Positions 47,468 to 55,985 of a stretch of DNA of 64,000 bases are shown here, in pieces (the stretch's first letter is position 1; each line of letters begins with the position of its first letter). This DNA comes from Herpetosiphonaceae bacterium (GTDB lineage: Bacteria > Chloroflexota > Chloroflexia > Chloroflexales > Kallotenuaceae). The notes under the pieces were generated by a model that saw nothing but the letters and a program-made list of their open reading frames with translations, searched no databases and was not told the origin of the DNA. The translations under genes were made by a program, and so were the position numbers. The DNA lies in the NCBI GenBank assembly GCA_036374795.1, contig DASUTC010000065.1, forward strand, positions 1 to 64,000, written 5' to 3'.

Positions 47468-49893
47468 GTACGCAATACCGCTGCAACAACCAGACCCGCC
47501 GCGATCTCGTGCGCGCGCCCCGCGCGCACGACGGCACGCCGCTCACGCCGACGATCAACGGCATCGACTTTCTGGAGGTCGGCCCCGATCAGAAAACGCT
47601 CACGGTTGTCTTGATCCACAACCTGCCGGGCACGCCCACCGACCCGGTGCCGCCCGCGCCCGCGCCCGCGCTGACGCCCAACAACGTGCAGATCGAGGGC
47701 GGCGTGCGGATCACCAACGTGCTGGTGACAGCCGTCAGCGCCGACGCCGACGTGCTGACCGTCACCGTCGACCAGCCGGGCGACTTCTCGACCTACACGC
47801 TGCGCCTGGTGCAGGGGCCGAACAACGCCGCGCCGCCCGGTGGCTTCGATCCGCAGCTTTCGGCGATTGAGTTCTCGTTCAAGGTCGATTGTCCGAGCGA
47901 GTTCGACTGTGCGCCCGACCAGGAGTGCCCGACCGAGCCGCCGCCGGAGCCGGAGATCGATTACCTGGCGAAGGACTACACCAGCTTCCGCCGCCTGATG
48001 CTCGACCGCATGAGCGTGCTGCTGCCCCAGTGGCAGGAGCGCAACGCCGCCGATATGCACGTCGCGCTGGTGGAGCTGCTGGCCTACGCGGGCGATCACC
48101 TGAGCTACTTTCAGGATGCCGTCGCGACCGAGGCCTACCTGGGCACCGCCCGCCGCCGCACCTCGATTCGCCGCCATGCCCGGCTGCTCGATTATGTCAT
48201 GCACGATGGCTGCAACGCTCGCGCCTGGGTCTACTTCGAGGTCCACGCGGGCGGCGACGCCGACGGCGAGAATCTGGAGACGGGCCGCGTGCTGCTGACC
48301 CGTGGCGCGGACGATAACCCGATCGTCGCGCCGACCAAGCTCCAGGAGACGCTGGCCGAGCGTCCGCTGGTCTTTGAAACCAGAACCGCCGTGCGGCTGA
48401 GCGCCGCCCACAACGAGATCAACTTCTACACCTGGGACGATACCGGCTGCTGCCTGCCGCGCGGTGCCACGTGCGCGACGCTGCGCGACAAGCCGGAGAC
48501 GCCGCTCCAGCTTCAGGTCGGCGACTTCCTGCTGTTCGAGGAGATCAAAAGCCCGACGACCGGAGCCGAGGCCGACGCCGATCCGAGTCATCGCCATGTG
48601 GTGCGGCTGACGCAGGTACAGCCCACCGCCGACATTCTGCACAACACCGCGATCGTCGAGATCGCGTGGAGCCAAGCCGACGCGCTGCCGTTTCCGCTGT
48701 GCATCTCCGCCGAGGTCAGCGACCGCAGCGGCAACCGGCTGATCCCGGATGTCAGCGTCGCGCGCGGCAACATCGCGCTGGCCGATCATGGCCGCACCAT
48801 CACCGACGAAGCCCTGGTGCCGGATCGCGCGCCGCAGCAAACGCCCTACCGCCCGCGCCTGGCCCGCGGCGGTCTGACCTACGAGGGGCCGCTCGATCTT
48901 GGATCGGCGAGTGCCGCGCTACGCTGGGACGTGCGCAAAGCCCGTCCGCGCGTCCGGCTGCGCGGCGAGGATCGCCCGTGGCTGCCGCAGTTCGATCTGC
49001 TGGGCAGCGACAGCTTCCGCACCGAGTTCGTGGTCGAGATGGAGAGCGACGGCCTGGCGCATCTGCGCTTCGGCGATGGCGTGCTTGGCCGAGCGCCCGC
49101 GCCCGGCGCGAGCTTCACCGCGACCTACCGGATCGGCAACGGCACGGCGGGCAACGTCGGCAGCAGCGCGATCGGGCGAATCGTCAAGACCGGCAGCGGC
49201 ATTGCCAGCGTCCGCAACCCGCTTCCGGCGGTCGGCGGCACCGATCCTGAGCTGCTTGAGCAGGTCCGGCTCTACGCGCCGCAGGCGTTCCGCACCCAGG
49301 AGCGCGCCGTCACCGAGGCCGACTACGCCGAGGTTGCGCGCCGCCACCCCGACGTGCAGCAGGCGGTCGCCAGGATTCGCTGGACCGGTAGCTGGTACAC
49401 GGTCTTCGTCACGATCGACCGCAAGGGCGGCCAGCCGGTCGATCCCGCCTTCAAAGACGAGATTCGCGCCCACCTTGAGCGCTACCGCATCGCCGGGTAC
49501 GACCTTGAGATCGCGTCGCCGCTCTTCGTGCCGCTCGACCTGCTGCTGTCGGTCTGCGTCAAGCCGGGCTACTTCCGCAGCAGCGTCAAAGAGGCGCTGC
49601 TGATCGCGCTCAGCAGCACGACAGCGCCCGGCGGCCAGCGCGGCTTCTTCCACCCCGACAACTTCACCTTCGGCCAGGCGGTCTACCTGAGCCAGATCTA
49701 CGAGGCCGCGATGCGCGTCACGGGCGTTGCCTCGGTGGACGTGCTGCGCTTCCAGCGCTGGGGTAAGACGGCCAATCAGGAGATCGAAAACGGCGTGCTC
49801 GCGCTCGGCCCGATCGAGGTCGCGCGGCTCGACAACGATCCCAATTTTCCCGAAAACGGCAAGCTAGAGATTCAGACCGGGGGCGGCCTATGA
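47464..49893 (+). CDS. eCIS baseplate J-like protein 1 (gp6-like)
   Basis: An 809-residue baseplate wedge component. The N-terminal 140 residues include an Ig-like domain and a Cys-rich linker (CPSEFDCAPDQECPTEPPPE). The wedge core starts YLAKDYTSFRRLMLDRMSVL, then VALVELLAYAGDHLSYFQDA. The J-like domain has FRTEFVVEMESDGLAHLRFG and TATYRIGNGTAGNVGSSAIG, and the C-terminus VYLSQIYEAAMRVTGVASVD. It should form the dimer iris of the baseplate with the next protein. Overlaps both neighbours by four bases. Confidence 0.92.
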   Translation: MSTQYRCNNQTRRDLVRAPRAHDGTPLTPTINGIDFLEVGPDQKTLTVVLIHNLPGTPTDPVPPAPAPALTPNNVQIEGGVRITNVLVTAVSADADVLTVTVDQPGDFSTYTLRLVQGPNNAAPPGGFDPQLSAIEFSFKVDCPSEFDCAPDQECPTEPPPEPEIDYLAKDYTSFRRLMLDRMSVLLPQWQERNAADMHVALVELLAYAGDHLSYFQDAVATEAYLGTARRRTSIRRHARLLDYVMHDGCNARAWVYFEVHAGGDADGENLETGRVLLTRGADDNPIVAPTKLQETLAERPLVFETRTAVRLSAAHNEINFYTWDDTGCCLPRGATCATLRDKPETPLQLQVGDFLLFEEIKSPTTGAEADADPSHRHVVRLTQVQPTADILHNTAIVEIAWSQADALPFPLCISAEVSDRSGNRLIPDVSVARGNIALADHGRTITDEALVPDRAPQQTPYRPRLARGGLTYEGPLDLGSASAALRWDVRKARPRVRLRGEDRPWLPQFDLLGSDSFRTEFVVEMESDGLAHLRFGDGVLGRAPAPGASFTATYRIGNGTAGNVGSSAIGRIVKTGSGIASVRNPLPAVGGTDPELLEQVRLYAPQAFRTQERAVTEADYAEVARRHPDVQQAVARIRWTGSWYTVFVTIDRKGGQPVDPAFKDEIRAHLERYRIAGYDLEIASPLFVPLDLLLSVCVKPGYFRSSVKEALLIALSSTTAPGGQRGFFHPDNFTFGQAVYLSQIYEAAMRVTGVASVDVLRFQRWGKTANQEIENGVLALGPIEVARLDNDPNFPENGKLEIQTGGGL

Positions 49894-52760
49894 GCACTCC
49901 ACCACTCGATCCCTGCGGCTGCTGCGAAGGCGTTACCGCGCTGACGCCCGCCGCGCTGGACAATCGACCGGGGCTGTCCGCGCTGGCCTACCGGGTGGGC
50001 ACACACGGCACCTTCAAGCAGACGATGCAGAGCGCGCTCGCGGGCCAGCAGGCGCTCGACAGGCTCACCGCCCGCGACGACGCCGATCCGTCGATCGCGC
50101 TGATCGATGCCTGCGCCACGATGCTGGACGTGCTCACGTTTTACCAGGAGCGCATCGCCAACGAGGGCTTTCTGCGCACCGCCACGGAGCGCCGCTCGAT
50201 CCTTGAGCTGGCCCGCAAGGTCGGCTACGAGCTGAATCCGGGCGTTGCCGCCAGCACCTATCTCGCCTTCACGCTGGAGGACGCGCCCGGCTCGCCCGGC
50301 ACCGCCACGATCGAGGTCGGCACCAAGGTGCAAAGCCTGCCCGGCCCCGGCGAGCTGCCGCAGACCTTCGAGACGATCGCGCCGCTCACGGCATACACCG
50401 CCTGGAACAAGATCCAGCCACGGCTGACGCAGCCGCAGCAGTTGACGATCGTCAAGGGCGTGCTGTACCTGATCGCGGGCGACAACAAGCAGATCCCGGC
50501 GCAGCGGCTCTACATCAGCGGCACGCAGACCAACCTCAAGGCGGGCGATCTGCTGCTGGTGACGGTCGGCAGCGACGCGCTGCCGGTCGCGATCAAAGCG
50601 GTCGAGGTCGAAACCGACCAGACGCGAACGCGGCTCGATCTGGATGTTCCAGCGCCGGTGAAAGCCGAGCCGCTGCCCGCCATATCGCCCACGCTGACCT
50701 ACGATCCGCCCGTCAACACCGGGGGCACGCCCGACTTCAAGCCGCTGCCGCTGACCGAGGCCAATATCAAGACCAACGTGCTGCAACGGCGCTGGCGCGA
50801 GCGCGATCTTGCCACGTTCCTGGCCGCCAATCGTTGGAGCGCCGATGAGCTGCTGGATTATGTCAAGAATTTGACCGCAGTTACGGCCTCGAACGTGCTG
50901 GCCTTCCGCACGCGCGCGGGCTTCTTCGGCCACAACGCGCCGCTCTACGACAGCCTGCCCAAGCCAAGCCAGAAAACGAGCGGCATCGCCGCGCTGAGCC
51001 AGGCTGCCGAATCGTTAGCCAGCGTGATCGACAAGGGCATCGCCGACAAGGCGCAGGCGCAAAAAGATCCGGTGATCACGATCACGTTCATCGATCCCGA
51101 CTGGGACTCCGGCAGCGGTCGCTCGATCTGGACCACCTCGAAGAGCGATAGCGACTACTACACCAAGAGCGACAAATTCGATGTGTATCTGGAGCGCAGC
51201 CTGCCTGATGTCGTGCGCAATAGCTGGGCGATCTTCGCCAGCACCAAGATCGGCCCGACACCTTACCGCATCGCCGAGGTAGCCGAGGTGTCGCTGGCCG
51301 ACTACGGCATGAGCGGGCGGACCACCGGTCTGGCGCTGCGGAAGCCCAGCGGCGCGGTGCTTCTGAACACCACCACCGACAAGCCACAGGACTTTCGCGT
51401 GCGCAAGACCACGGCCTATGTGCAGAGCGAGACGCTGCCGCTAGAGCCGCTGCCGATCGAGGAGCCGGTCGGCAAAGGCGCGACCGCGCTGCTGCTCGAC
51501 ACGATGGTGCTGGGACTCAGCGCGGGCCAGACCGTGATCGTCAGCGGCGAGCAGGCCGACGCGCCCGGCGTGCTGCGCAGCGAGGTGCTGGTGCTCAAAG
51601 AGATTATCCACTACCAGGGCTACACCACGCTGATCTTCACCACCGGCCTTCAGTGGAGCTACCTGCGCGAGACGCTGACGATCAACGCGAACGTCGCGCT
51701 CAGCACGCACGGCGAGACAAAAAAAGAGGTGCTCGGCAGCGGCGATGCCGCGCAGCCGCTCCAGAAGTTCGTGCTCAAGCAATCGCCGCTGACCTACGTC
51801 TCGGCGGCGACGACCACCGGCTCCGCCAGCACGCTTGAGGTGCGCGTCAACGATATTGCCTGGGACGAGGTCGCCGCGCTGTATGGCCTCGCGCCCCGCG
51901 ATCGAGCCTACATCACGCGCACCGACGACGCCGCCAAGACGACTGTGCAGTTCGGCGACGGCATCTCCGGCGCGCGGCTGCCAAGCGGCACCGAAAATAT
52001 CACCGCGACCTACCGGGTGGGCACCGGGCTGGCGGGCATGGTCAAAGCCGGGCAGCTCAGCCTGCTGATGACTCGTCCGCTCGGCGTCAAAGGCGTGACC
52101 AATCCGCTGGCTCCCAGCGGCGCGGAAGATCCCGAAACCCGCGACAAGGCCAGAGAGAACGCGCCGCTGACGGTGCTGACGCTGGGCCGGATCGTCTCGC
52201 TGCAAGACTTCGAGGATTTTGCGCGGGCCTTCGCCGGCATCGGCAAAGCCCAGGCGACCTGGCTCTGGTCGGGTGAGCACCGGCTGATCTATCTGACCGT
52301 CGCGGCGGCAGATGGCGGCGCGGTCGCGTCGACGCTCTTCACCAATCTCAAGGACGCGATCGATCTGGCCCGCGATCCGATCCAGCAGGTGACGATCGCC
52401 TCGTACACGCCGATCGCCTTCAACCTTGAGGCTAAAGTGCTGATCGAGCGCGGCTACCTGGCCGACAAAGTGAAGGCCGCCGTCACCGACGCGCTTCAGC
52501 AGACCTTCTCGTTCGATCAGCGCGGCTTCGGCCAGGCGGTGACGAAAAGCGAAGTGCTGGCGACGATCCAGGCGGTCGAGGGCGTCGAGGCCGCCGACCT
52601 GGACAAGCTCTACCTCGTCGGGCAGGCGCAGAAGCTCAACGAGCGTCTACCGGCGCGCACGGCAACCTGGGACCCGACAGCGCTCCAGCCGACGCCCAAA
52701 CCGGCTGAGCTGCTCACGCTGAGCCGCGACGGCGTGGCCCTGACGGAGATGAAACGATGA
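49890..52760 (+). CDS. eCIS baseplate J-like protein 2 (gp6/gp7-like)
   Basis: A 956-residue protein related to the previous one. It begins with CGCCEGVTAL, then ALIDACATMLDVLTFYQERI and FLRTATERRSILELARKVGY, equivalent to the wedge core of J-like protein 1. The J domain has TVQFGDGISGARLPSGTENI and TATYRVGTGLAGMVKAGQLS, then DFEDFARAFAGIGKAQATWL. The middle 300 residues are a large insertion probably at the particle surface. It is coupled to both neighbours by four-base overlaps. The Afp11/12 equivalence is by position. Confidence 0.9.
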   Translation: MSTPPLDPCGCCEGVTALTPAALDNRPGLSALAYRVGTHGTFKQTMQSALAGQQALDRLTARDDADPSIALIDACATMLDVLTFYQERIANEGFLRTATERRSILELARKVGYELNPGVAASTYLAFTLEDAPGSPGTATIEVGTKVQSLPGPGELPQTFETIAPLTAYTAWNKIQPRLTQPQQLTIVKGVLYLIAGDNKQIPAQRLYISGTQTNLKAGDLLLVTVGSDALPVAIKAVEVETDQTRTRLDLDVPAPVKAEPLPAISPTLTYDPPVNTGGTPDFKPLPLTEANIKTNVLQRRWRERDLATFLAANRWSADELLDYVKNLTAVTASNVLAFRTRAGFFGHNAPLYDSLPKPSQKTSGIAALSQAAESLASVIDKGIADKAQAQKDPVITITFIDPDWDSGSGRSIWTTSKSDSDYYTKSDKFDVYLERSLPDVVRNSWAIFASTKIGPTPYRIAEVAEVSLADYGMSGRTTGLALRKPSGAVLLNTTTDKPQDFRVRKTTAYVQSETLPLEPLPIEEPVGKGATALLLDTMVLGLSAGQTVIVSGEQADAPGVLRSEVLVLKEIIHYQGYTTLIFTTGLQWSYLRETLTINANVALSTHGETKKEVLGSGDAAQPLQKFVLKQSPLTYVSAATTTGSASTLEVRVNDIAWDEVAALYGLAPRDRAYITRTDDAAKTTVQFGDGISGARLPSGTENITATYRVGTGLAGMVKAGQLSLLMTRPLGVKGVTNPLAPSGAEDPETRDKARENAPLTVLTLGRIVSLQDFEDFARAFAGIGKAQATWLWSGEHRLIYLTVAAADGGAVASTLFTNLKDAIDLARDPIQQVTIASYTPIAFNLEAKVLIERGYLADKVKAAVTDALQQTFSFDQRGFGQAVTKSEVLATIQAVEGVEAADLDKLYLVGQAQKLNERLPARTATWDPTALQPTPKPAELLTLSRDGVALTEMKR

Positions 52761-55591
52761 CCGACGCTCCGATCGATAAGCTCTACCCGCTGCTGCCCGC
52801 GATCTATCGCATCCGCGACGCCGAGCAGGGCGAGCCGCTCAAAGCGCTGCTGACGGTGCTCGCCGAGCAGTTACAGGTGGTCGAGGACGACATCGCGCGG
52901 CTCTATGATAACTGGTTCGTCGAAACCTGCGACGAGTGGGTCGCGCCCTACATCGGCGATCTGCTGCGCGTGCGCGGCCTGCATCCGGTCAGCACCACCA
53001 CCTTCAGCCAGCGCGCGCAGGTCGCCAACACGCTGCGCTACCGGCGGCGCAAAGGCACCGCGACGATGCTGGAGCAACTGGCGCGCGACACCACCGGCTG
53101 GAACGCGCGGGCGGTCGAGTTCTTCCAGCTGCTCGCCACCACGCAGCACGTCAATCATATCCGGCTCCAGAACGTGCGCACGCCCGATCTGCGCAACATC
53201 GATGCGCTTGAGCTGCTCGACACGCCCTTCGACACGATCGCGCACACCGCCGACGTGCGCCGCATCGCCCGTGGACGCGGCAGGCACAATATCCCGAACA
53301 TCGGGCTGTTCCTGTGGCGGCTTCAGGCGTTTCCGCTGCTCAAGACCGATGCCGCCGCCGACGGGCCGGGCCGCTTCCGCTTCAGCTCGCTGGGCAACGA
53401 TCTGCCGCTCTTCAACCAGCCGCAGACCGAGACGGACATCGGCAGCACCGCCGCCGAGATCAACGTGCCGGGCGTGCTGCGGCGCTATCCGCTCTACGCC
53501 GAGCTTGAGGCGCTGCGTCAGGCGCTCGTCGACGGCGATCCGCCGCGACTGGCCTACTTTGCCGATCCGCAAGTTCTGCAAATCTTCCTGCCGGGCCAGA
53601 CCGATCCCGTGCCGCCGGAGGAGATTCTGATCTGCCATCTAGCCGACTGGCGCGAGCCGCCCGCGACCAAAGAGTACACTCGCCGCGACGGCACTACGGT
53701 TGCCCGCGCGATCACCGTGGCGGTCGATCCGCTGCTTGGCCGCATCGCGTTTCCTGCCGGTGTCGCGCCGGGCGGCGTGCGCGTGAGCTACGCCTACGGC
53801 TTTAGCGGCAACGTCGGCGGCGGCCCCTACGAGCGGCGCCGACCACCGCAGCAGCCGGGCGACTCTCAGCCCTTCCGCGTCGATCCGATCGCCGATCCCA
53901 GCGCCTTCGGCTCGCTGATCCGCGTGCCGTCGCCCGGCATTAACACGATCGGCGCGGCGCTGGCGATCTGGAATCCGGCGACGCCGCGCACGGTGATCCA
54001 GATCGACGATAGCCGCACCTACGCCGAGGATCTGACGATCGCGCTGACCGACACCGAGCTGATCATCCAGGCGGCCAACACGCAGCGCCCGACGCTGCTC
54101 GGCGACATCGCGCTCAGCGGCGGCGACAGGCAGGCCCGGCTGACGATCAACGGGCTGCTGATCGCGGGCCAGATCCGCGTGCAGGATAACCTGCCGGAGC
54201 TGAATCTGCTCCACTGCACGCTGGTGCCGGGCCGCCATCTCGACGAGACGGGGCAGCCTACCGAGCCTGGCAGGCCCAGCGTGGTCGTCGACGCCGCCAA
54301 TGACCGGCTGCGGCTGACGATCGAGCGCAGCATCGTCGGGCCGCTGCGCCTGCCCGCGACGATGGATTGGGTGCGCGCCCAGGACAGCATCATCGACTCG
54401 CCCGCGCTGCGACCGCTGCCCACGCTGATCGGCGGCGGTCTTCCCGCAGCGCTCGCGCTGACCTCGGCCACGCCCACGCTCGACGTAACCATCGGCGACG
54501 AAGGCCCGCACCCCGTCACGCTCGCCGCCGCCCCGACCACGCCCGCGCAGGCCCGCGATCAGTTGCAGGCCGCGCTACAGGCCGCGCACGCCAGCCCGGC
54601 CTTTGCCAGCGCCCGCGTCGCGCTGGCCGCCAACCGTCTGATCGTGCTGCCGGGCACGCGCAGCCGCGTTACGATCGCCAACGCCGCCGCCGATCCGACC
54701 GCGACGGAGCTGCGCCTGACCGATGCCGCGCGCCAGGTGCAGGCCATGATCAGCAGGCCGCTCACGCCGTTTCCCACGCTGACCTCGGCCACGCCCACGC
54801 TCAACGTCACGATCGGCGACGAAGGGCCGCATCCCGCAGTTCTCGCGGCGGTCCCGACGACCGTGCCGCAGGCTCGCGATCACGTGCAGACCGCGATCCG
54901 GAACGCGCATTCCGGCGCGGCCTTTACCGGCACGTTCGTCGTCAGCGTCGACGATCGGCTGCTGGTGCTGCCCGGCGCTGACGACACGCCGATCATCTTC
55001 AGCGCCGCGCCCGCCGACCCGACCACCTTCGTGCAACTGGGCCTGGAAAGCGAGCTGGCCGCGCTGGCCGCCGACGATACCGGCGCGCAGCCGGGACCGC
55101 CCGCCACGCTGGAGCGCACGACGATCTTCGGCGCGGTCCATGTCCAATCGCTCACGCTCGCCTCGGAGGTGATCTTCGTCGATCCGGTGATCGCCGACCG
55201 CCGCCAGCTTGGCTGCGTGCGCTTCTCGTTCGTGCCCGACGGCTCGCGCGTGCCGCAACCCTACCGCTGCCAGCCGGATCTCGCCACCCGCCAGGCGATC
55301 GACGCGGCCCTGATCGACAACTCAGCGCTGACGCCCATCGAAAAACAGCAGATCGCCGCCACGATTCGGGTCTGGCTGCGGCCAAGCTTCACCGCGCGCC
55401 AGTACGGACAGCCAGCCTACGCGCAGCTTGGTCGGTTCTGCCCCGACGAGATTCGCACCGGCGCGGAGAACGAGGCCGAGATGGGCGTCTTCAATTTTTT
55501 GATGCAGCCGCAGCGCGAGGCCAACCTGCGCGCCAACCTCGACGAATACCTGCGCTTTGGTCTTGAGGCCGGAATCTTGTTTGTGACGTAG
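52757..55591 (+). CDS. eCIS tail protein (gpI-like N-terminus) with tandem repeat domain
   Basis: A 944-residue protein. Residues about 1-180 resemble P2 gpI-type wedge proteins (LYPLLPAIYRIRDAEQGEPL, LYDNWFVETCDEWVAPYIGD). The centre has beta-helix-like repeats (DTELIIQAANTQRPTLLGDI, LTINGLLIAGQIRVQDNL). Residues about 568-674 and 675-780 are two copies of a 107-residue unit, each opening with LTSATPTL(D/N)VTIGDEGPHP and containing DRL(L/I)VLPG. The C-terminus ends FNFLMQPQREANLRANLDEY, a conserved tail. It is probably a baseplate-attached fibre or wedge protein. A hairpin starts on its stop codon. Confidence 0.85.
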   Translation: MTDAPIDKLYPLLPAIYRIRDAEQGEPLKALLTVLAEQLQVVEDDIARLYDNWFVETCDEWVAPYIGDLLRVRGLHPVSTTTFSQRAQVANTLRYRRRKGTATMLEQLARDTTGWNARAVEFFQLLATTQHVNHIRLQNVRTPDLRNIDALELLDTPFDTIAHTADVRRIARGRGRHNIPNIGLFLWRLQAFPLLKTDAAADGPGRFRFSSLGNDLPLFNQPQTETDIGSTAAEINVPGVLRRYPLYAELEALRQALVDGDPPRLAYFADPQVLQIFLPGQTDPVPPEEILICHLADWREPPATKEYTRRDGTTVARAITVAVDPLLGRIAFPAGVAPGGVRVSYAYGFSGNVGGGPYERRRPPQQPGDSQPFRVDPIADPSAFGSLIRVPSPGINTIGAALAIWNPATPRTVIQIDDSRTYAEDLTIALTDTELIIQAANTQRPTLLGDIALSGGDRQARLTINGLLIAGQIRVQDNLPELNLLHCTLVPGRHLDETGQPTEPGRPSVVVDAANDRLRLTIERSIVGPLRLPATMDWVRAQDSIIDSPALRPLPTLIGGGLPAALALTSATPTLDVTIGDEGPHPVTLAAAPTTPAQARDQLQAALQAAHASPAFASARVALAANRLIVLPGTRSRVTIANAAADPTATELRLTDAARQVQAMISRPLTPFPTLTSATPTLNVTIGDEGPHPAVLAAVPTTVPQARDHVQTAIRNAHSGAAFTGTFVVSVDDRLLVLPGADDTPIIFSAAPADPTTFVQLGLESELAALAADDTGAQPGPPATLERTTIFGAVHVQSLTLASEVIFVDPVIADRRQLGCVRFSFVPDGSRVPQPYRCQPDLATRQAIDAALIDNSALTPIEKQQIAATIRVWLRPSFTARQYGQPAYAQLGRFCPDEIRTGAENEAEMGVFNFLMQPQREANLRANLDEYLRFGLEAGILFVT

Positions 55592-55611
55592 GGGCGTATG
55601 ACATACGCCCC
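55591..55611 (+). terminator. hairpin at the end of the baseplate operon section
   Basis: GGGGCGTAT pairs with ATACGCCCC (loop GAC). It begins on the last base of the stop codon of the preceding gene. There is no T-tract, so it may stabilise the message rather than terminate. Confidence 0.55.
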
Positions 55612-55985
55612 GCCAGATTCGATACGAAATACGTTCATCGCAATTCATTTCATAATGCAATTATTCAATCGTAGGAACACGAATATTCGGGGCGTAATGA
55701 TGATCCTTTACAGAATAATCGGGATCGAATCGTAGGGACGACCCGACGGTCCGCCCCTACCGATATTTTCCCGATGAATGCACATCATCATCACGCCCTT
55801 ACCTGATCAATACACGGTTCTCAAAAAACGCTACTGTCGATGATGACGATCGACACTTCTGGCGGGCGTCCAGAAGGCCCTCAGGCCGGGGTGTGGGGCT
55901 ATCCCCCACAGCGTCATTATTCTTGACCTGGATCAGCGCATGATCCATCCGCACAGGTTCCTTGATCATGCACTAGGGAGGACTC
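55592..55985. other. 394-bp gap before the fibre gene, with several hairpins
   Basis: The largest gap in the eCIS region. It contains a nested dyad at 55718-55775 (ATCGGGA with TCCCGAT outside; GTAGGGACG with CGCCCCTAC inside) and a third hairpin TGTGGGG/CCCCACA at 55892-55910. AT-rich sequence (55620-55720) may hold a separate promoter for the fibre gene. No coding sequence is seen. Confidence 0.55.
55718..55775. repeat. nested inverted repeat (GTAGGGGCG type)
   Basis: ATCGGGA at 55718-55724 pairs with TCCCGAT at 55769-55775, enclosing GTAGGGACG (from 55732) opposite CGCCCCTAC (to 55760) with one mismatch. The same GTAGGGGCG word occurs at the hairpin at 55591, so it may be a second dispersed repeat family. 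Confidence 0.55.
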
